Source: Desulfobacterales bacterium (lineage in GTDB: Bacteria; Desulfobacterota; Desulfobacteria; Desulfobacterales; Desulfosalsimonadaceae). From it: a stretch of DNA of 18,957 nucleotides. The notes under the pieces were generated by a model. That model worked only from the letters and a program-made list of their open reading frames with translations, did no database searches and had not been told where the DNA came from. The translations under genes were made by a program, and so were the position numbers. Position 1 is the stretch's first letter; the number at the start of each line of letters is the position of its first letter. Positions 14,456 to 18,957 of this stretch are shown in pieces. Location of the stretch: positions 1 to 18,957 of the forward strand of contig JAOZOL010000020.1 in the NCBI GenBank assembly GCA_029933295.1. Reading direction: 5' to 3'.

Positions 14456-14929
14456 TTATGATAATGCCATCAGCTCCTTTGCCAACAAACGAATATGCCC
14501 CATCTCTTCTTTGATAATCAGATCAAGCCTTGCCGCCCCAAATTTTTCAGGGACAAGATTCTTCATGCCCAGATAAAATACAATGGAATCCTTTTCCGCG
14601 GTTATGGCTGCTTTAAGAATTTCCTTCATCGATGAAATATCTATATCTTTTTCAAAAAATATCCGGGTATCTGCAAGAGCCTTTAGATACAATGCGTTTT
14701 CATCTTCCGGATCAAAAGTTGTGCTAACAGATTCCGTATCAGACAATTCGGATTGTAAATCAGCAAAAGTCTGCTCATGCTGTCCTTCCATTTTGGCCAG
14801 GCTTAACAAAAGCTCTTTTTCAGAAACGCCGCTGACACTCACAGCAGCTGCCTGATAAAACTTTACTCCATTTCTTTCAATCTGTTTTGCCATTTCAAAT
14901 ATATCTTTTGCGCTGAAATCATAGCTCAT
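14456..14929 (-). CDS. Ferritin-like diiron protein (rubrerythrin without rubredoxin domain)
   Basis: This 157-aa protein is a four-helix bundle of the rubrerythrin/ferritin-like type. Likely diiron ligands are Glu18 (QIERNG), Glu48 and His51 (MEGQHE), Glu112 (TAEKDS), and Glu142 and His145 (EEMGH). These follow the E...ExxH...E...ExxH pattern of the superfamily. There is no C-terminal rubredoxin domain, unlike the neighbouring rubrerythrin, so it needs an outside electron donor or acts in iron handling or peroxide sensing. It lies 77 bases after rubrerythrin, separated by a GC-rich hairpin, and 24 bases before desulfoferrodoxin. The exact activity is not established for this subgroup. Confidence 0.85.
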   Translation of the reverse strand: MSYDFSAKDIFEMAKQIERNGVKFYQAAAVSVSGVSEKELLLSLAKMEGQHEQTFADLQSELSDTESVSTTFDPEDENALYLKALADTRIFFEKDIDISSMKEILKAAITAEKDSIVFYLGMKNLVPEKFGAARLDLIIKEEMGHIRLLAKELMALS

Positions 14930-14961
14930 CCATCTTCCTCCGATAGAAAAATGCTATTAGA

Positions 14962-14980
14962 GGCGGGGGCTTTCCCCGCC
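14962..14980 (-). promoter_or_regulatory. GC-rich hairpin between rubrerythrin and the ferritin-like gene
   Basis: GGCGGGG and CCCCGCC form a perfect 7-bp stem with a 5-base loop. On the transcribed (minus) strand it is followed by TCTAATAG and not by a T-run. It is therefore more likely an mRNA stabiliser, a processing site or a partial terminator setting rubrerythrin above the downstream genes. Confidence 0.5.
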
Positions 14981-15006
14981 ATTTAAACAAAAAACAAAGC
15001 CATCAA

Positions 15007-15582
15007 CTAATAATTTTCACCTAAAAGCTCAAAATAAGCTTGGGGATGCGCACAGGCAGGACACATTTGCGGCGCTTCATCTCCTTCATGGAGATACCCG
15101 CAGTTACGGCATCGCCAGACAACAGATGAATCTTTTTTAAAGACCTTGCCTGCATCCAAATTTGCCGCAAGATCCCGATACCTTTTTTCATGCTGTTTTT
15201 CAGCAACGCTGATTGCTTCAAACACCATGGCGATAGCTTCAAAGCCCTCTTCACGGGCAATCCTGGCAAATCCGGGGTAGATATCCGTATGTTCACAATT
15301 TTCCCCATCAGCAGCGGCTTTCAGATTTTCAAGGGTTCCTCCGACCACCCCTGCCGGAAATCCTGCTGTGATTTCCAGTTCACCGCCTTCCAAAAAACTA
15401 AAAAACCGCTCTGCATGTTCTTTTTCCTGATTCGCTGTTTCTTCAAAAACGGCCGAGATCTGGACATACCCTTCTTTCTTTGCTTTGCTCGCAAAATAGG
15501 TATACCGGTTACGCGCCTGGGATTCCCCGGCAAATGCTTTTAATAAATTTTGTTCTGTTTGTGTGCCTTTTATACTGCCCAT
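15007..15582 (-). CDS. rbr: Rubrerythrin
   Basis: This 191-aa cytoplasmic peroxidase reduces hydrogen peroxide to water. The N-terminal diiron bundle has Glu20, Glu53 and His56 (NQEKEH), Glu94, and Glu128 and His131 (AEKQH). The C-terminal rubredoxin-like domain has Cys158/Cys161 (CRNCG) and Cys174/Cys177 (CPAC), delivering electrons to the diiron site. Full length and all ligands are present. CAGGAGG precedes the start. It is the first gene of the rubrerythrin, ferritin-like, desulfoferrodoxin and flavodoxin run, behind a terminator of the preceding small gene and a Fur/PerR-like dyad at 15623-15640. Peroxide-responsive control is inferred from that site. Confidence 0.97.
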   Translation of the reverse strand: MGSIKGTQTEQNLLKAFAGESQARNRYTYFASKAKKEGYVQISAVFEETANQEKEHAERFFSFLEGGELEITAGFPAGVVGGTLENLKAAADGENCEHTDIYPGFARIAREEGFEAIAMVFEAISVAEKQHEKRYRDLAANLDAGKVFKKDSSVVWRCRNCGYLHEGDEAPQMCPACAHPQAYFELLGENY

Positions 15583-15622
15583 TTTAAAAAACCTCCTGTT
15601 TGTAACGTGATTGTAATTGATT

Positions 15623-15640
15623 GTAATGATTATCGTTTAT
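15623..15640. promoter_or_regulatory. Operator-like dyad (copy 3 of 3), Fur/PerR-like, upstream of rubrerythrin
   Basis: On the minus strand it reads ATAAACGATAATCATTAC. GATAATCATTA matches the right two thirds of the Fur consensus, and AACGNTAA is shared with the other two sites. It lies 41-58 bases before the start codon, where a promoter is expected. Confidence 0.5.
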
Positions 15641-15643
15641 CAT

Positions 15644-15698
15644 AAAAAAAAGGAAAGCCAGGGATTAACCTTAAAATAAGAACTAATCCCACTTTCCC
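15644..15698 (-). terminator. Intrinsic terminator overlapping the end of the 66-aa gene
   Basis: On the minus strand, GGAAAG and GGGATTA (complement of 15684-15697) pair with TAATCCC and CTTTCC (complement of 15652-15667), followed by eight T residues. The rising arm includes the last codons and stop of the 66-aa gene. It isolates that gene from rubrerythrin, which therefore needs its own promoter. Confidence 0.8.
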
Positions 15699-15883
15699 TT
15701 ATCCTCATGCGTCTTTTTTTCAGATTCTGCAATTTTCTTAATCCGATAAGCCGAATCCCTCAAAATACCATATAAAACCCCGCAACCAGTATCTTCCCGA
15801 TCTTTATCCCCTAAATCCGCAAGGGCAATCATTTTCTCAACAAGGGTGAGCGTTTTTTTGATATTATTGTTACAAGCTTTCAT
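15683..15883 (-). CDS. Conserved small helical protein (66 aa), function unknown
   Basis: This 66-aa acidic and basic, probably all-helical cytoplasmic protein has two cysteines (Cys4 in MKACNNN and Cys34 in DTGCGVLYG). It ends in a charged tail rich in Lys and Glu. The segment RDSAYRIKKIAE and the GCGVLYG motif match a small family I have seen among Desulfobacterota proteins, with no known function. No strong ribosome site precedes the ATG. Its own intrinsic terminator follows, and a TTGGCAT/ATGCCAA inverted repeat lies upstream (15940-15971), so it seems to be a separately regulated one-gene unit beside the rubrerythrin operon. The cysteines could be redox-active or bind metal; this is not shown. 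Confidence 0.7.
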   Translation of the reverse strand: MKACNNNIKKTLTLVEKMIALADLGDKDREDTGCGVLYGILRDSAYRIKKIAESEKKTHEDKGKWD

Positions 15884-15939
15884 TTAATTACAGGCTTTAA
15901 AGGGTTGATTGGTCCTGCGAAAATTTTACACTTTAATGT

Positions 15940-15971
15940 TTGGCATTATTTAGATTCAAAATACATGCCAA
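15940..15971. promoter_or_regulatory. Inverted repeat TTGGCAT / ATGCCAA upstream of the 66-aa gene
   Basis: Perfect 7-base arms (15940-15946 and 15965-15971) are separated by 18 AT-rich bases, so the centres lie about two to three helical turns apart. It is 57-88 bases before the small gene's start codon, a fitting place for a regulator site. The regulator is unknown. Confidence 0.35.
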
Positions 15972-16201
15972 CAATAAAAGCCGACCACATAAAACTGATA
16001 TGTGTCAATTGCCGGGTCCTTGTTTCCAGTGCATTCCAATTTCATTAAAATAATTGTTACCACGGTTATCGATTAATTGATCATTAAAAAAAAGTATATT
16101 CAGAAGCTTGTATATGATACAGTTAACTATGATATGACAAAAACAATCTGTCAAACTATACATTAACCATTTGCAAACATTATATATATACATTTATCGC
16201 G

Positions 16202-16253
16202 CGTATCAGTTTTGATTGTGACACACAATTGTTTCATATAATGTACTGATACG
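16202..16253 (+). promoter_or_regulatory. Candidate promoter enclosed by dyads, upstream of the histidine kinase
   Basis: A perfect TATAAT stands at 16237-16242, with weak -35 choices (TTGATT at 16212 with 19-base spacing, or TTGTGA at 16216 with 15). It is enclosed by CGTATCAGT (16202-16210) and its exact complement ACTGATACG (16245-16253). A second dyad, ATTGTG-ACA-CACAAT, lies at 16215-16229. The right outer arm would cover the transcription start, as expected for a repressor site. Confidence 0.5.
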
Positions 16254-16282
16254 AATGGAAAGGGATAATTTAATTAAAAAAA

Positions 16283-18957
16283 ATGGAAAAAGGAATGAAA
16301 CCTACTCCCCGCCCAATTAACAAGGCCATTATCTCCGTTGGATTTGGAATCATAGCCTTCTATCTCAACTTTCACGCCATTAGTTTTTCAGAATTTCCTC
16401 AGTTCAAAATAAGCATCTTGATGGGATTGCTTTTTCCTTTAATCATTACCCTGGCCTGGGGATGGCGATATGGCCTTTTATCGGCTTTGGCCGGAGGCTG
16501 TCAATCCATGTGGTGGCTGTGGCAATCGGATGGCTACGGAATTTTTTATTCCGTGCCTGTATTCATACTATGGATTGTATGGCATGGGGCCTGGTCGGCA
16601 TATCGAAAAAGACATAAATCAACCAAATGGTTTCACAGCATGTATGCCGTGGAACTGATCTTCAGGATATTCTGTGAACTGGGATTCTATACGGTATTCC
16701 GATGGCTTGTGTCGTTGAACCCCCCAGCCTGGGCGCCTGAGATTACGTGGACATATGTCCCTTACTCATGGGTTCATTTTGTAGTCATAAAGCATACAAT
16801 AATTGCCTACATTCTCTTACTTCTATGCCATGTTTTGCTCAGTTTGGGGCCGGTAAGGCGATTCTTCAGACTGGATTCAACACCGAGACAGAAAAACACA
16901 ACATACATTGTCAGCGCGTCTATTCTATTGGGACTTTTCATTTGGTTCTTCGACAGTATGATTATGTATCTGACTTTTTATGAAGGTAGCAAGAAATTCA
17001 TTGAGGCCATGGCGTTGGACATCCTGCCGAAGGATTTGTTTCAAAAAAATCTTTTTTTGTTTGTTTGTCTTATTGCCGGCCTGCTGATTTCAAAATTATT
17101 ATCACAAAAATTTGAAGGGGAAAGGGCGCTGCGGAAGAGTGAAAAAAAATACCGGAACCTTCTTGAGACAACATCAGAAGGATGCTGGCAAATAAACCCT
17201 GAATTAAAAATCGTCGAAGTTAACCCTGCCCTTTGTAAAATGCTTGGCTACAGCCGTGAAGAAATGATCGGCAAGACACCTTTTGACTTTACTGACGATG
17301 AGAACCAAAAAAATTTTATTGAGCAAACCTCAAAGATATCCCCCACAGCACATCGCAGTTATGAAATTGTCTTAAAAAAAAAGAACGGAGAAGACCTGCA
17401 GGCCTATTTTAATTCCACCACAATCCGAGATGAATCCGGAAAGGTACAGGGCGCCTTTGCATTTATTTCTGACATCACCAAGCGCAAACAAATAGAAGAG
17501 GATCTACAACAAAGCGAACGATTATTGACTAATTTATTTGACAGTATTCAGGATGGCATCAGCGTTCTTAATCCGGACCTGACAATCGTCCATGTCAATC
17601 AAGTGATGAATCAGTGGTATTCGAAAAACCTGCCCCTGGAAGGAAAAAAATGTTATGAATGCTACCATAATGCCGACAAGCCATGTGATCCGTGCCCGAC
17701 CCTTCGTTGCTTTGAATCCGGCAAGACAGAGTGGAATGTGGTGCCGGGACTTGCGGGATCTTCGATCAAATGGATTGAACTGTTCAGTCATCCAATTAAA
17801 AATAAAGAGTCGGGTGAAATAACCGGAGTCGTTGAATTCGTTCGTGACATCACCGAAATCAAAAGAACAAAAGCCCAACTCCAGCAGGCCCAGAAAATGG
17901 AATCCGTGGGGCGTCTGGCCGGCGGGGTGGCCCATGATTACAACAATGCGCTTTCCGTGATCATCGGCTTCACCGAAATGGCAATCGATAACGTTGACCC
18001 GGCCGGGTCTCTTCGTAATGATCTCGATGAAGTCCTCAGGGCCGCAAAACGGGCAGAAAACATTACCCGGCAACTGCTGGCCTTTGCCCGCAAGCAGATC
18101 ATCGCGCCCGAAGAGCTTGAGTTAAACGAGAACGTGGAGAGTATGCTCAAAATGATCCGGCGCCTTATCGGAGAGAACATTGATCTTGCCTGGCTGCCGG
18201 GGACAGGCCTGTGGTCAGTTAAGATGGACCCATCCCAGATCGACCAGATCCTGGCCAATCTTTGCGTCAACGCCAGGGATGCCATTGAAGATGTGGGCAA
18301 GGTCACCATTGAAACGGAAAATGTCACCTTCAACACAGCCTACTGCGCCGATCACCCCGGTTTTGTCCCCGGCGAATTTGTCCTGCTGGCCGTAAGCGAT
18401 AACGGCTGCGGCATGGAAAGGGAAATATTGAACAATATTTTCGAGCCGTTTTTCACCACAAAAGATGTGGATAAGGGCACCGGCCTGGGGCTGTCCACGG
18501 TCTACGGCATCGTTAAGCAGAACAACGGATTTGTCAATGTTTACAGCGAACCGGGCAAAGGAACGACCATCAAGATATACCTGCCCCGACATGAGGGTAA
18601 GGCTGTAATGACCCAGAGGGAAAGCACGGTGGAAATTCCGCAAGGCCACGACGCGACGATCCTGGTGGTGGAGGACGATCTCCAGATCCTGAAACTCGCC
18701 GAAAAAATTCTTGCCGGGCTGGGCTACACCGTGTTGACCGCAGGCACTCCAAAAAAGGCCTTGGGCCTGGCCGAGGAACACGCAGGCGAGATTCACCTGC
18801 TGATCACCGACGTAATCATGCCTGAAATGAATGGGCATGAACTGGCCCAACAGCTGCAATCCCTTTACCCGACCGTCAAGTGCATATTCATGTCCGGATA
18901 TACGGCAAATGTCATCGCCCATCACGGCGTCTTAGACAAGGGGGCGCACTTTCTCCA
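16283..18957 (+). CDS. Membrane hybrid histidine kinase with two PAS domains and a receiver (3' end outside the window)
   Basis: The visible 891 residues begin with a membrane region of about seven or eight hydrophobic helices (about 14-280). PAS 1 follows (about 288-400), then PAS 2 (about 412-530) with a Cys-rich insert CYECYH...CDPCPTLRC (Cys457, 460, 468, 471, 476). The kinase core has phosphoacceptor His551 (GGVAHDYNNAL), an N box (NLCVNARDA), DNGCGM, FEPFFTTK and GTGLGLSTVYG. A receiver domain from about 793 has Asp798/Asp799 and phosphoacceptor Asp843 (ITDVIMPEMNG) and stops before its conserved lysine. The protein autophosphorylates and relays to the receiver or a partner regulator. 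ATG 16283 is used; ATG 16295 is possible, and neither has a well-spaced ribosome site. The signal is unknown; the Cys-rich PAS could bind metal, heme or an Fe-S cluster. Confidence 0.92.
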   Translation, partial: MEKGMKPTPRPINKAIISVGFGIIAFYLNFHAISFSEFPQFKISILMGLLFPLIITLAWGWRYGLLSALAGGCQSMWWLWQSDGYGIFYSVPVFILWIVWHGAWSAYRKRHKSTKWFHSMYAVELIFRIFCELGFYTVFRWLVSLNPPAWAPEITWTYVPYSWVHFVVIKHTIIAYILLLLCHVLLSLGPVRRFFRLDSTPRQKNTTYIVSASILLGLFIWFFDSMIMYLTFYEGSKKFIEAMALDILPKDLFQKNLFLFVCLIAGLLISKLLSQKFEGERALRKSEKKYRNLLETTSEGCWQINPELKIVEVNPALCKMLGYSREEMIGKTPFDFTDDENQKNFIEQTSKISPTAHRSYEIVLKKKNGEDLQAYFNSTTIRDESGKVQGAFAFISDITKRKQIEEDLQQSERLLTNLFDSIQDGISVLNPDLTIVHVNQVMNQWYSKNLPLEGKKCYECYHNADKPCDPCPTLRCFESGKTEWNVVPGLAGSSIKWIELFSHPIKNKESGEITGVVEFVRDITEIKRTKAQLQQAQKMESVGRLAGGVAHDYNNALSVIIGFTEMAIDNVDPAGSLRNDLDEVLRAAKRAENITRQLLAFARKQIIAPEELELNENVESMLKMIRRLIGENIDLAWLPGTGLWSVKMDPSQIDQILANLCVNARDAIEDVGKVTIETENVTFNTAYCADHPGFVPGEFVLLAVSDNGCGMEREILNNIFEPFFTTKDVDKGTGLGLSTVYGIVKQNNGFVNVYSEPGKGTTIKIYLPRHEGKAVMTQRESTVEIPQGHDATILVVEDDLQILKLAEKILAGLGYTVLTAGTPKKALGLAEEHAGEIHLLITDVIMPEMNGHELAQQLQSLYPTVKCIFMSGYTANVIAHHGVLDKGAHFL

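Larger units (their letters stand above)
15884..16282. other. AT-rich intergenic region with operator-like dyads
   Basis: About 400 bases between the divergent 66-aa gene and the histidine kinase. It holds the inverted repeat at 15940-15971 and the kinase promoter region with nested dyads at 16202-16253. A 62-codon minus-strand frame in it is AT-rich and featureless. No RNA gene was recognised. Confidence 0.6.

Noticed and set aside
16180..16192. TATATATATACAT run considered as the kinase -10 region
   Set aside because: A perfect TATAAT enclosed by a dyad lies closer to the gene at 16237-16242; the run looks like low-complexity AT sequence.
16005..16193. 62-codon minus-strand frame in the intergenic region
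   Set aside because: Very AT-rich, no ribosome site, no recognisable pattern; it lies in the regulatory region between divergent genes.
17534..18925. Long minus-strand frames (up to 236 codons) opposite the histidine kinase
   Set aside because: The plus strand has all kinase and receiver motifs in one unbroken frame; the minus frames are GC-biased antisense shadows.

Overview
The window looks like chromosomal DNA of a strictly anaerobic but oxygen-tolerant bacterium, most likely a sulfate reducer of the Desulfobacterota (Desulfobacteraceae-like). This is inferred from the combination of two-iron superoxide reductase, rubrerythrin, flavodiiron protein, rubredoxin, flavodoxins, a triheme c7-type cytochrome, a DVU0298-type HEAT protein and a moderately AT-rich base composition. 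No rRNA, tRNA, CRISPR array, transposase gene or phage gene was seen.

Left part (1-3775, all minus strand): a three-gene operon reading leftwards: an FGGY-family carbohydrate kinase, a PLP-dependent enzyme of the sphingosine-1-phosphate lyase family, and an MscS-type channel cut by the window edge. A perfect 16-bp palindrome sits just ahead of the kinase. A 410-base divergent intergenic region with a second inverted repeat leads to a single plus-strand gene for an FMN-dependent nitronate monooxygenase/FabK-type oxidoreductase (4186-5148).

Centre (5255-15883, all minus strand): a long run of genes for oxygen and ROS defence. In order of transcription: a 66-aa conserved small protein with its own terminator; rubrerythrin; a ferritin-like diiron protein; desulfoferrodoxin; a flavodoxin; cytochrome bd oxidase CydA and CydB; a triheme c7-type cytochrome; rubredoxin; a second flavodoxin; a flavodiiron oxygen reductase; a one-cluster ferredoxin; a candidate small membrane peptide overlapping a HEAT-repeat protein; a fused iron-sulfur-flavoprotein-like/arsenate-reductase protein; a candidate 34-aa peptide; and a NapH-like membrane polyferredoxin. 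Superoxide, peroxide and O2 can all be reduced by these products, and the small electron carriers (rubredoxin, two flavodoxins, ferredoxin) are encoded beside the terminal reductases. A shared AACGNTAA-type dyad lies upstream of rubrerythrin, rubredoxin and the fusion gene, suggesting one Fur/PerR-like regulator for the region.

The island is broken up by non-coding structure: a three-unit REP-like array (8247-8376), a 141-bp MITE-like element with terminal inverted repeats and a possible 9-bp target duplication (10511-10651), and a multi-branched inverted repeat of 106 bases between cydB and the cytochrome (11066-11171).

Right part (15884-18957): about 400 bases of AT-rich intergenic DNA carrying operator-like dyads and a clear TATAAT, followed by a plus-strand membrane hybrid histidine kinase (two PAS domains, the second Cys-rich, and a receiver domain) that runs off the window. 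It may be the sensor for the neighbouring defence genes, but nothing in the sequence proves this.
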